A stretch of 64,000 nucleotides of DNA from Chlorops oryzae (lineage: Eukaryota; Arthropoda; Insecta; Diptera; Chloropidae), in the NCBI GenBank assembly GCA_020466095.1, contig CM035809.1, positions 22,890,942 through 22,954,941 of the forward strand. Direction: 5' to 3'. Each line of letters begins with the position of its first letter. Positions within the stretch are counted from its first letter, which is position 1. Under the pieces are notes generated by a model. The model was given only the letters and a program-made list of their open reading frames with translations, made no database searches and was not told the origin of the DNA. Of the stretch, positions 43,986 to 57,000 are shown piece by piece. A program made the translations under genes and the position numbers.

Positions 43986-46040
43986 AAAAACAGCAATGAA
44001 AATATTAAAATAGATAACTAATAAAAAAATAATAATACAAAATTATAAAAAGTATTAAATTTTCTAAATTTTATTTAAACAAAATAATGATAATAACAAA
44101 TATATCCAGAAACTAACAAAAAATCAAAAAAATATTTGTTCAAAAATTATTTTAAGTAAACTCTTGGATAGCTTAGATGTCGCTAGAAATAGATTTCAAT
44201 TAAACATACAAATGCAGCATTCATAATGACCTCCTCTTTATTAAAAATGTCCTCATTTTTTAAGCTGCTTACCTTCAAATGGTCTCTTGCAGGTAGAACA
44301 TTTCACTCCTGTTTCTCGCTGAATAGACAAAATTCTAAGCAAAAATCAAAGCCTGCAAAGACTAGTTTTATTTATACTTATTCTTAATACTCATAAAAAT
44401 GTACCTGTAATGAACCGCAGTCAAAACTCAATTACAAGTGTCAACGGACCGAGACGTTCGAGTTCAATTAAATTTTGTTATTATCGCAAACAAAAATTTT
44501 AACCCTGAAACCATAAAATAGGCAACATACCTACCTACCTACTTTGCTCTTACAGCGTGAATTATTTCCAAATATAATCAATAGCAACGATATCAGTCAA
44601 TAAAGGAACTTGCCAAAGCAAAGCGGAGTTGTCGAAAGAGCAAATGTTATCAGCAGAGAGAGAAAAAATGACTTTTTTTCAAAAACCATTTTTTCGCTAC
44701 AGATAAGAAAAATGATGACAGCCGGTCGAGGCTTTTTTTCCTTATCGACTTTGCATTTACCATTAAATTTTCTACCCATAAGAGCAGAATCTACACCATC
44801 GAAGATTGTGCAAAGCTTATGCTCCGAAACCACAAATGACAGAAAAACTAAAAGAATTAAAAAAAAAAAAGAAAACCTCTTTAGCACTCAGGCTGAATTG
44901 AGAACTTAGCGCGCTCCATTTTATAAATGGCCTTGAACTCATTCCGTACCCAGTAGACATGACAACGCTTGACGACTGCGACCAGTACGACAACGATGGT
45001 GGCAGCTTTTTCGATGGCAACGATATCAGAAACGATAGCAAATGGCGTTGGTGATTATTTCCAGTGCGCATTTAGAGAGACGGCGATGTAAAAAAAAAAA
45101 AAAAAAGTTTTCTGGGCCACAATTTGGCAGCACAAGCAAAGAAATACGCGACACATAAAGTCAGGCCAGCCAATCAGCCCCAGTACACGTTTTTGAAGCA
45201 AATAAGAGGCAACGATTGATTTGGAACCGAGTAGATTGTGTGGTAATCATGGCGATGTTGGAGCAGTTACCTCCATTATTGAACATGTATCGATGGAATT
45301 GTTTCGCCGTTTCACTCTATTTAATTGTAGATAAAAATATAAAAAAACCAACTCATTTCTGACACTGAGTTCATAATTCTTTAAAGTGCCAACGAGGGGG
45401 AGAGAACAACTTCTCGAGCTTTGTTGTCATAGAACATAGAGAAGGGATTGGAGTTTTGCTCGGAAATTATTCGTAGTTTAAATAAACGTCCATTGTGAAG
45501 CTGTCATCGTCTCTCGAGAAACCTGAAAAACAACGTGGTTTGTACGAGGGTAGTTTCGTAAGTCAATGACTTTTTGAGGGTAAATGCAATACTGTCTTTG
45601 TCAATTGTAGAGCAGCTTTGAGCAAGCGGGTATGTAATTTTTGACAGTCGCTGAATACTCTGGCTTTCATTATTGTATATAGGGATACATAGGGGATGAT
45701 AAACATGAGTACGTACGGCTTCCTCCTCACTAGTTGGAAATGCTCCAGCTTAAGCTGGTGTGCGGAGATATTTCAGCCTGGAAAGTTATCATACGAGGAT
45801 TTAAAAAATTAGCTAGAAAAAATATATACTGTGTAGATTAAATTTACAAAAGGTTGCAAAAAACAATTCAAATAATGTTTAAATAAATTGGAAAAATAAA
45901 AAAGTAATTCAAAAAAGGCGATTCCACAACAAACGCGGCTCTACATGTTGTAATTAAAAAAAAAAGATGTCATTTTCGAGGACTGGACTGAGAGAACTTG
46001 TTTCTTGATACTTGCTCAGAATGACCGTAAAAAGACAGTA
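43986..46040. other. Intergenic stretch
   Basis: No supported gene or clear transposon. The small frames at about 44610-45070 show no family features. Confidence 0.4.
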
Positions 46041-46990
46041 ACGGTGGGGACAAAAAAAAACTCAAAAATAAAAAGTAAAAAAATAAGTAAATAAAAAAGT
46101 AAAAAAAGTAAATAATAAATAAAAAAAAATTAAAATAAAATTAGAAAAAAAATAAAATAAAAAAATTATTTAAAAAAAAATAAAATAAAAAAATTATTTA
46201 AAAAAAATAAAATAAAAAAATTATTTAAAAAAAAATAAAATAAAAAAAATTAAAAAAATAAAAAAATAGAAAAAAATAAATAAAAAAAATAAATTAGAAA
46301 AAATCAAATAAAAAAAATAAATAAAAAAAATAAAATAAAAAAAATTAGTTAAAAAAAAAATAAAAATAAATAAGTCATTAAAAAAATAAAAATAAATAAG
46401 TAAATAAAAAAATAAATTAATATAAAAATAAATTAATAAAAAAAATTATTTTAAAAAAATAAAAATTAAGTAATAAATAAATAATAATAAAAAAAAATAA
46501 TGATAAATAAATAATGATTAATAAACAATGATAAATAAATAATGATTAATAAAAATGATAAATAAATAATAATAAATAAATAATAATTAATAAATAATAA
46601 TAATAATAAATAAAATAATAATAAATAAAATAATAATAAATAAAATAATAATAAAATAAATAATAAATATAATAATATAATAAATAATAATAAATAAATA
46701 ATAAATAAATAATAAATAAATAAATAAATAATAATAAAAATAAATAAATAAAAATAATAAATAATAAATAAATAAATAATAAATAAATAAATAAATAATA
46801 AATAATAAATAATAATAATAAATAAATAAATAATAATAATAATAAATAAATAAAATAAATAAATAAAAATAAATAAATAAAAATAAATAAATTATAATAA
46901 AAAATAATAATAAAATAATAAATAATAAATATATAATATAAATAAATAAAAATAAATAAACAACTAAATAAATAATTATATAAAAAATAA
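46041..46990. repeat. Second AAT/AAAT simple-sequence tract
   Basis: About 950 bp of AAAT, AAAAAT, AATAAT and TAAATAAA units with drifting period. No retrotransposon is attached to it in the window. Confidence 0.9.
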
Positions 46991-47053
46991 TAAGAAAATG
47001 AATTTTAAATAAAATTAAAAACTGAAAAAATATTATCAAAAAATTCATATTTT

Positions 47054-47330
47054 GAGTTTTTTCAGCAAATACACGTTTAGGGAGACTAAACATTGTCATT
47101 CGAAACGGTTTTGTTATTGAACGCCTCATAAAGCACGTTGGTTTCATGCTGAGTATGTATCTACATATTTATTTCATGATTTTCGAGTTTTTTCAGGCAA
47201 ATACACGTTTAAGGGAAGACCCCTAAACATTGTTTTCATTTCCGAACACGGTTTTGTTATTGAACGACCCTCATAAAGCGTACGGTTGCGGGTTTGCTAT
47301 GCTGAGTATGTATCTACATATATTATTCAT
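47054..47330 (+). repeat. Tandem duplication of about 130-145 bp with unequal copies
   Basis: Unit 1 (47054 to about 47178) and unit 2 (47185-47330) share GAGTTTTTTCAG, CAAATACACGTTTA, CTAAACATTGT, GGTTTTGTTATTGAACG and GCTGAGTATGTATCTACATA. Unit 1 is shorter, mainly by scattered losses of one to a few bases within short runs. Confidence 0.85.
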
Positions 47331-47879
47331 TTTAGTTTCTCAGTTCAATGTATTCTTCATGCTTGTGAATTCTTAACGTTTTAAGTGCTTCAAATTGTTT
47401 TATAAGCATATTTTAAATGGCAAACATTTCGAAGGGCTCTGTGTTCGCGGTCAGTAGCCCGTTTAATCACGCATGTAAAACTGCGTATCTCTATCTTTAC
47501 GCCCTCGTAACCACATAGATACATAAATACATAGAGACGTCAATGATTGTTTGTACCCAAACTACATACGTTATGTGGAACTTGTGTGTACATACACATA
47601 TGTATGTAATGGAGAATGATCGTTTTCAAAAGTTCTATTTATTTATTTTTGTAATATTTTCTTTGGATTTCGATTTCGATTTATTTGCACGCCTCAATAG
47701 TCCCTTGAACATTTTAACAAGAACAAAATTTATATTCGTATATTCTCAGTTTATAATAAAAATCATTTTGTTTTTTTCTGTTCTCTTTATTTTTCTCTCA
47801 TCTTATGGGGTTCAATTCAATTGAGAGATCCATAAATTCGTATGAGAAGAAAATAAAAGCAACACACAAACGAGTTTTC

Positions 47880-48260
47880 GTTTTCACTTTGTAGCTTGTA
47901 GTTAGTTGACTCGCTCAATCGCTCACTCGGTTTCCGTGTCTTATTTACACTGAATCTCTGTCTCTCGCTCATGCTCGTTCTGTTGCCTCTCTGTGTCAGT
48001 GGCCTTTTTCTTGTATCTTTTCATTTTCGAAGCTACGAAAGCAATTATCAAAGCAAACATCAAAAACAAAATATAAACAAACGGCAAAACAGCTGATTTT
48101 GTATTGACATTTTCGTGTGTCTCTCTCTCGAACTCTCGAACTCTCTTTGGTTTTCATTGGATACGCGCGAGTGTTTGCTGCGTGCGTTTGTGTGTGTGTG
48201 TGTGTTTTTTTGTAAGGGCGACAAACAGAATTTTCAACGTGAGAGAGAATTCAGAAAATC
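47880..48260 (+). promoter_or_regulatory. Candidate promoter/5' region of the downstream gene
   Basis: Dense CTCTC/GAGA words (CTCTGTCTCTCGCTC, GTCTCTCTCTCGAACTCTCG) and a GT run, lying about 0.8-1.1 kb before the first ATG of the ctrip-like gene. GAGA-type sites are common in fly promoters. No TATA or initiator can be assigned with confidence. Confidence 0.3.
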
Positions 48261-49025
48261 AAGCCAGTAATATTTAAAATTTTTTTTTCAAATGTTTTTT
48301 TGACAGATTTTAATATAAAAAGGAAAAAAAAATTAAATTCGGCAAACTTGAATTAGGATTTTGTTTTTGGGAAAGAAAATTTTCAGTTGATCAATAATAA
48401 TAAAATCAATTTAAAAAAAAAAACAAACATTTTGGTCATAGGTCAAGTAGCCCTATTTTTGAACTCTTCGTGTGTCGAACAAAGTGGATTAAAAGCTCAT
48501 ACATTGGTAAATTTCCTACTCTCCGCCATATAGGTACATATTCTTTTTGGAGGATGACCTAAATTTATGAATTGCATTGTCCCAATTTTTCTTTAATGCA
48601 TACATACACATTATTCTAATCTTTCCCTTTCTTCTTCTTCTCTGTATTTTTTCAGGTTTTTTTTTTTTTTAAATATGCAGGCGTTATCTGCTGCACGGGA
48701 ACTCTAAAAGCAACAATATTAAAGGACACAAAGCACAGAAAGAAATATAATTCTCCGATTTCTCCCTTACGTTCACGTTAATATTTAATTTTTGTTTGGA
48801 AACATTTTTTATATCGATTGTGCGTTTCCAATTTTTAAAGCTCATCGGTTTTTTTTTTCAGTTGCTATTATTATTTTTTTTTTTGTTTTGTTTTTGTTTT
48901 AGTTGTTTGCAAAAAAGAAAAAAAAAACCAAACCATAGAGATAAGTGCATTAATTGTCCAAAGGGTAAAACGCGTTGCTGCAGGGGCATGTTTAAAGGGA
49001 TCGGCTGCGGTTTTAAGTGTCGTCT

Positions 49026-49872
49026 ATGGCAGCATTCGATCGCGCTTCCCCGCTCTCTGCAGTGACGGAGGGGCACGACGACGACGACGACCAACGTAAT
49101 CGTGACGTTAGAACAAAGTACGTTATCAAAACAACAACAGCAACACAACAACAGCTAAAGCAGCCAGAACAACAACAACAGCAACAGGATCAACGTTAAC
49201 AAAAACCAAGCCAACAAAAACTGCAACAAAAACATCAACAGCAACAACAGGTGGAAGAATCCAAACGAAAACAGCGACAAAACTTTCGAGAGCATTTTCA
49301 TCGTCACCAGGAGCAGCCACAGCAACAGCAGCAGGAGCAGAAACAACCGCAGCAGAAGTCACTGCCCCAGCAACGTCAAAGAAAGGCCCAGTTAAGAAAC
49401 AGCAGCAGCAACAAAAACAGCAACAAAGCAAAAAAGCTTAACTACCAAGCAAATCGAACTGCCCAGCAGCAACAGCAGCAGCAAAAAAAGCTAATCGAGC
49501 CGAAGCAAGAAAAAGTAGAAGAAGAGAATACGAAATTAGATAAAATAAAAAAGGAAGTCCTTAATAGTACTCAAAATAAACGCACAACAACTGCAACAAC
49601 AAGCGTCCAAAAGGGAACACAAAAAGATAATTCAGTTTCAACCAAAACCACAAAACCGACTAAAATCCAACAACAGCAACCACAACAACAACAACGTGGT
49701 AGTGCTGCCACCAACAGGAGTTTAAAGAACTCAAAAAATATCTCTACTACCGGCCCAATAGAGGAAAGTAGTCAGCCATCAACACGTTTCGATCGAAAAC
49801 GTCACTCGTCCGAGAATCAAAGAGAAAACCAAGAGCAGTGCGAGACACTAAAAAATCCAAAGAGTGAGGCAG
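49026..49872 (+). CDS. ctrip: ctrip-like exon 1 (frame-broken)
   Basis: ATG at 49026 opens MAAFDRASPLSAVTEGHDDDDD and meets TAA at 49197 in the same frame. From about 49140 the frame one base back reads a coherent Thr/Ala-rich sequence (TAKAARTTTTATGSTLTKTK...SRAFSSSPGAATATAAGAE). From about 49450 the first frame again looks right (KRTTTATTSVQKGTQKDNSV to the donor AG|GTGAGT at 49872/49873). Only this last frame joins exon 2 in phase. The start is provisional. Confidence 0.55.
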
Positions 49873-52800
49873 GTGAGTTTCCAACAATTCCTTCGTGTCT
49901 AGAATAAATATATGTATGTAACGTATCCATAATTGCATGATCTGTGCTCGTTTACTTTAATGATCCTTGATAATGACTCATTATTTAACAACGATTAGGA
50001 AAATTGTCAATCACAAAAAGTCCAAAAATTCTTTAATTTAGTGTTTGTTATTTTTTTTTTCTATTTCTTCATCAGTTCGTTTTTAAATCCCTTTTTTTCG
50101 ATGCTTAAACCGCAAATAAGGTATAGCAAATGTACTACGGTTTTAAAGGAAATCGACCGCAGATTTGGAAAAAATTTATAAAAACATGTGTTAATAGGAC
50201 CTTTTTCAAACCAAAATGGCTCCTAAAGTAAAAAAAATTGAACGTTTTTCAGAAGTTTTAACTTTGACCGTTTATTTTTTCCTCAAAGGCTAAAATTTCA
50301 ACCAACAATTTAATTTTTCCTAAAAGCCCATACAATTGGCTTTCGAACCCCATTACAGTTTGTTTTCAACGATAAACCATTATCGTGGTAGAATTTTTTT
50401 TTCTCGACTTCCTGTTAAAAACTTTAAGGCCCTATAACTCCTCTGGGGTGCATTTGCGGCGCCCCCTCCTATACGATTTTTTGTTCGTCTTGACATCATC
50501 CTGCTCCGGATGTACTAGCTCTCGCGAATCACCCTGTATACTCCATTATAATATATGATACAAATTGTTCAATTCTGACATCAGTCTCAAGTCTTTTCAC
50601 TTCCAACTCAGGCTGAAAAGTTCGGAAGTAGCCAAAGACTCCTACAGACTTCTACAATAAATATTAGGCCTTACTCTGCACTGCGATGCTATAAAGAATG
50701 CAATTTTAGGACTCCATTGGAATACCTCGAAGAAATTTGTTTTACTCCCTAATAAAGAGAGGATACACACACTCCAATCCATTGTGCAATCCCTGTAGGA
50801 ATTTGAACTAGTGTCGTACTAGTCCTTTACTAGTGCAAAAGCCACCAGTACTAGTTCTTTTCTATACCCCTGTTCATATAAAATTCTGTCGAAAATCAGT
50901 ATAACATCTGTACAGGAAAGCACTAGTACGGTATGCACCAGAACTATTCTAGTACTTTTCGATCAAATTGGGTAAGTTTGCACCAGTTAAATACTAGTGA
51001 TGTTTACGGGAAAAAGTTTACAGAATCGTGGATTTTTTCAGTACAAAATGGAATTAAATATTTATAATAAAAGAAAACCATTCGGTTGTGTATTTATTAT
51101 CAATTTATAACGCCTCAATGAATGAATGCAATTATTCCACTGATCACTACTATAGTTATGGTGCAAACTTACCCAAACATTGCACTAGTTCTTTTAGTAC
51201 TGGTAAAAGTACTAGTTCTTTTAGGCAAATTGCTTAACAGCTTTCTACAGGGATGTGTTGGATCAGCGGTTGTAATTGAATTCGACTCATACGTTCCAAT
51301 GTATTGTACAACGTCCAATCCAAATTCATTTTATTTTATGTTATTGAGGTTTTCTCTAGAAATCGAATCTCCATAAAAAAAATTCGAATTTTTTTATTCG
51401 GATTCGATTTCTAGAGCGTGCCTGAATGTCTTTATTTGGCACTGGAGTATTCCCTTCGTAGAAATGAAACTGACTTATGCTATGTTCTCACTATAGGGGT
51501 TAAGTTCTTAACCCGATACTTTAACTCAAAGCGTTCATATCAGCTTTGAGCGAGTTAGGGTTTACTAAAGTCATATGACCCAGCCGGAAAGTGGACTACT
51601 TCTGCACTACTTCCGAAGTGGTGAAAATTCATACTGCGGCTACTCGCATTACTAATCCTAACTGTTAATGAAGTTTGTTAGAAGATGGCCGCTGTTTTCA
51701 TTACATGCATGCGATAATCTACGGCTTGGGAGTTTGAAATATAAAAAACGCGCAAGGTATATCTGATATATAATACTATATCATCGAGAAATTGCAAATA
51801 AAAATGGAATTTGCTTTATTAGAAATGTTTAAAGAAGCTGAAAAAGCCAAAGGAATATTGGAAGCAATAATATTAGAAGACAATTGCAATAACCGCAGGA
51901 ACCAAAATAGTTTAATGGAGCTAATGATGAAAGCGGCATTACAAAATGTTCCAAGACCTGTGATCAAAATTAACATATCCAAACATCCTTCACCTCTCAT
52001 TTGCTGCACGGGAAAGCTTCCCTGTCAGTGCCGTATTAAATATAAACCCGGTTTTTGTATTCGGTGTTAGCAAATGTAACTGAAATTTTCAAATGCAGCT
52101 CTGCGCTAACCTCAGAGTTAAATGTTAACCCGGGGTTTATTTTCGGGTTAGATGATTTTTTTTATATGCGTTTTGACATTTGAAACCCTGGGTTTCGCCG
52201 ATAACCCTAACCCGGCCTAGTGAGAACATAGCATTAAGTTGATACAACAACGCTACAAACGTTCCATCACGTTGAACGACCACCGTGGGTTTCCAACATC
52301 AAAAATTAAAAAGTTTTGATTTTCGTCCAACCGTTGTATCAACCGAAAATCGGCCATTCAACTTTGCAAAAAACGATCCTATCTATCGTCCAATCTGCCT
52401 TGGTTGTACAATGGATTCGACTGTGTGTATCCTACGTAATGTATTTTATGTTGTTATGAAATGTTTAATATTATTTTGAAATATCTGAACTAACTTCTAA
52501 CAACTTATTATTTTCTCTCCAAAGCTCCATCAAAATCGACTGATTCGAGTACACCACCGAAGAAGCGTCGATATAACAATAGCATTCAAGGGCTTCAAAG
52601 TCAAACTTCGATTGCCAGTTCTCAACAGAGTTTAAGAAACTCGAATATTGACGAGGACCACGACCCCTTAAAGAACGACAACGAAGACGTCGACGACGCA
52701 GAACGCAAACGTAGACGCGGACACCGAGGCCGCCGTCGATTCAGACGGGAGTACGCACAGTTGCATAGCACAGCGTACGCGTTCGAAAACTTTATCGCCA

Positions 52801-54040
52801 CAAAAACAACACGAAAACTCATTTAGCAGCTTTCGTAAAATAAGTAGTGCCGATACCCGAAAAACATCATCAACCTCCAGATCACGAAGCACTGGTGGTG
52901 GTGGACGCTATTCAGCGAATGCTGCAATTTCCATTGAAAAAACAAATAGCAGCAACAACAAAAGTGGTATTCAAAAATCAACCGTTGAAGTAACAACTTC
53001 AAAGACAACAACACCCCGAAATAATAATAATAGCCCACGTGGCGCCGCATTAAATCGTGGAAAGCGTAGCTTAGGCACCTCCACTACTAGCAGCAGCAGT
53101 CAAAACGGAAGTTTATTAAACTACTATCGTAAGACACGAAAAGTTAGCCAACAGAGTAATAAAAGGTGGAAATAGCAGGAAACGCAGCACACCGAATAGT
53201 TCAATTGTTGGCAATAAAAAGAAAAATATTGAAAGCTCATCTGAAAATAATACCAGCGGCAGCGGCAGCAGCAGCAGTAGTGAACAAGAACCGATCTCAA
53301 AAAAATCGAAACGCAACTATAACAAAAAAGCGAATAAAAACAATACCAATTCAACAAAACGTAACATTGGAAATATTTCCTCAAGTGTTGACACTAAAAC
53401 CAAATCAAATTCTTCGAGACCTACAACCTCAAAAGCAGCAGCAGCAAGCAGCAGCAGCGGCGGCAGCAGAAAAGAGTCGTACAACTGCTGGTGCAGCAGC
53501 AGCAGGTACATTATCTATAGATAATAAGCCGGCTACTACATCGAAGGATTCTATTGGAGGATCACCCACTGGATATTTAACACATTTGCATAAAATCAAA
53601 TACCGCAAATCCTTACGAAACTATCAACAATTAGTTAATAATTCCACCGAGAGCGATTTGGAAAATATCGCCGCCGACGGCACGCATTCGGCTAATTCAA
53701 CGAGTGCGGCTTATAATAAAGCTATCACACTATTAAACGATTCGCTTAATCCCGGTGATATTGAAACAACCGAAGACGACGAAGAGGACGACGACGACGA
53801 CGAAGTAGAACCTATTATTGCTGAGGACGGAAATCGATCTTTTGTATATAGCCCAGAAGCTGGAATCGAAGAAGACGACGGCGAAGAAGAGGCAGACGAT
53901 ATAGAAGACGAAGAAGACGACGACGACGACATCGAAGAAGAAGACGAAGACTTGGGTACAGAGGACTCCGAAGATTTGCGTCTAGCAGGTATGTGTTCAA
54001 AAGACTTTCTTAAACCCCCAACCCGTCCTTTCCCCATCTG

Positions 54041-54079
<39 letters not shown>

Positions 54080-57000
54080 CATATATACTATAAACAATAT
54101 TTATGTGTAGTTTTTCTGGTTTGGACTTTCTTTTCGGTTAAAATTTGTTCATGGCAATGCGTTTTAATGTTTCCAATATTCCGATTATTTTATATTATTT
54201 TTTATAAATGTTTACCTCTTGCTCTGGCTTAAGGTCATTTTCAAAAAAAATCCGTTTTCTTTTTGTTCTTTAAAAGAAATTTTTGAATATTTCATATTTT
54301 TTGTTTGTTTTGTTTTGAGCCATTTTAGCGGCAGTACTTCTTCAAGTCGCGTACTACTATTTGCCCAAACAAATAACTTTTCTTAACCATTCTGACTTCA
54401 AGAAAATTAATTCTTTGGCAAACCAGTGATTTTTTTTTTAAATGTCTCTTTTTCGTTCATATAAAACTGATTCATTGGACCAAAAGAATTCCGAGTTTTC
54501 ATTGCAAAATAATTTTAGTAAAATACTAAGCACTTTTTCCTAAAAAAAAAAACATCCTCAAAATAGTACTACTGCTGGTGCATCACATTACTTTCCGACA
54601 TGAGAAAAAATTAAAGCACTTATCAGCAGCAGATGAGACGTCTCATAATATTACTAAGTTTCTTAGGGTTGCCGCCCTGAATGTTTCAAAATGAAGCCAA
54701 AATTTTTAAATTTAACTCTTCTAAAAACCAAAAACTCCCCTAAAAATTTCTGTATAGAACTTCTACACAAGTCCTCCACTAAAGACTAGAAATGTCACTT
54801 AATTTAGGGGAAGATTCCTCTAAACTGGAAACAGTGATATAACATATTAGGGGTATTCACAAAGGGGTCGGAAAATAGTAAAGTCAGAAAATCGGAAAAT
54901 TTTTATCTGCTTAAAAAGTTGTGCAAGATACACGAAAAGTTTAAAAAATTGTTAAGAAGTCGCAATTTTCCGATTTTCCGACTTTTCGACGTTTTTAACA
55001 CGCCTTTGTGAATACCCCTATTCTTTTTGTTATTATTATTTTTATATCAATTTTTGGAACTTTTCAAAAACTAAAACTTGCCATCAAAAATTGATCTTCT
55101 AAATGAAAATGTTCTATGAATTTCACTTATTCCTGAACGCATTGTTGGAACGGAATACTTTACACACATTCATGAATAATTTTTCGTTCCCCATAAAATT
55201 GAAGCAAACTTTCCTTCACTGTAATTTTGCAACTGTTCCCTCTCCTCTCAAAATTGTGTTCCGAAAAAAAAAAAAAAAAAAAAAATCCCTTATGCATTTA
55301 ACACTTTTGCATGAATACTGCTAAAATATATGGAAAATAAATTACGTGTTTATGGAAATAAGTGCACAATTTTTATATAAAATATATATTCTTTTATGTA
55401 CAGGAACCATTTTTTTTTTTATTACAAAATTGTTTTTATTTCTTATTTATATATTTTTTATTGTGTTTATTTTGTTTTTTTTAATTTTCATTTTTTTTTT
55501 TAATTTATATATATTTTTTTTTAATTTATATATTTTTTTAAATATTTTTTTTTTTTATATTACCAAATTTGAACGCTGTCGCCTTGTGTGTTTTTTTTTT
55601 TTTTTTTTTTTTTTTTGAAACAATTCAGGACATTTTGATTTTTATTTTAGTCGATATTTCTCACATATTATAAAATACTTTCATCTCAATTTGTAAGATA
55701 TCGATATTTATAAGTTATGTATTTAACAATATAGACAAATTACATGAAAATTATTAGAGCGAACTCTATATAAAAAAAAAAAATTAAATTATTCCTCGAA
55801 TGCATTACCCAAAATATACTCCTCGAACCATATATAGAATGTCTTATGCCTTCTCATCATCATTATAACAATTAAAAAAAAAAAAAGAACAACATAAAAC
55901 CATATTTATTTAACAATACTTTTAAAGCCGTTAAATCAATTTTAAACTATGTGTTTCACAAACTTGTACAAACAAAAGCAAAAAACAATACATATACTAA
56001 ACTTTTTGAGAGGTGGCAGCTCTGTCGTCTGTCAAATGAGAGTGTGGGGACGTTTACAAAAAGGCGACAACAACGTAAAAAAAAAAAACGAGAGCACATT
56101 TTATAAAAGAATATTCGGATTCTGTATAATTTTTTTTTTTTTTTATATTAATTTTTTTAATTTATAAAAATTTATTGCGTTCGGTTTTTAAAATTTCTCT
56201 TAGATGTTCCTATAATTTATGAGTTTAAACAGAAAAAAAAAAATAAAAAGCTTCATTTCTTCATTTTGCACGTTGCTGTTGTTGCAGTTGTAGAAATTTT
56301 CTTAACCAATTCTTTGTAATTAAAAATAATTTTTTTTTTTTCAAAACATCATGATTGGATAGTGTCGGGGGCTCAAATATACTTATATATAGATATATAT
56401 TTTTTTTACGATAAAGAGTGGTCCCGATTGCCAGTTTATTATGTTAATTGATGGATCATTTGTATCCAATTTATATCTTTAATTGTTTTGGATTTATACA
56501 TATTCGATATTTTAATTTGAAGAAAATAATGTTCAAAAATAATTGGTCAAGGTTTCAATTGATCGATCTTAACCCATTTAATGGCATGTTCAGACGGCGG
56601 AACGTGATTCGGCCCTCATTCGTAACGGTGGGAGTACAGCGGCTGTAAATGGATTAAGATCGAAAGACCTTTGAATATTTTTCATAAAACTGTTGTTTGG
56701 GTAATCTTTAAAAGCCTTTTTTATGGGTTGTGTACTTAAATGAAAGCATTTTTAGATGAAACGATTCCTGATGTCCACACAAAAGTTTTCTCTTTTTGTG
56801 TAACAATCATTCTTTTTTTTTTAATAAATTGAGTTGAATTGAATTTTGTAGTTATCTGCGAAGAAAGGTTGACACTCAGAAAAGTTTTTCTTCACCTTGT
56901 CCATCTCGCCCACTTAGACCCGTTTACTCTACTGTTCCCGTTAAAATCTTCCTTCACGATATTCTCTCTTATAGTTCGTTTCCATATGGTGTTATTTACG

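Larger units (their letters stand above)
49873..52524 (+). other. Intron of the ctrip-like gene
   Basis: GTGAGT to CTCCAAAG. Holds the elements at 50791-51252 and 51478-52233. The segment 50150-50545 ends ATCACCCTGTATA, like the terminus of an unidentified transposon, with no partner found. Confidence 0.6.

Noticed and set aside
49195..49250. A 56-nt GT-AG intron removing the in-frame stop of ctrip-like exon 1
   Set aside because: Its removal shifts the frame away from the downstream coding frame, and the donor GTTAAC is poor.
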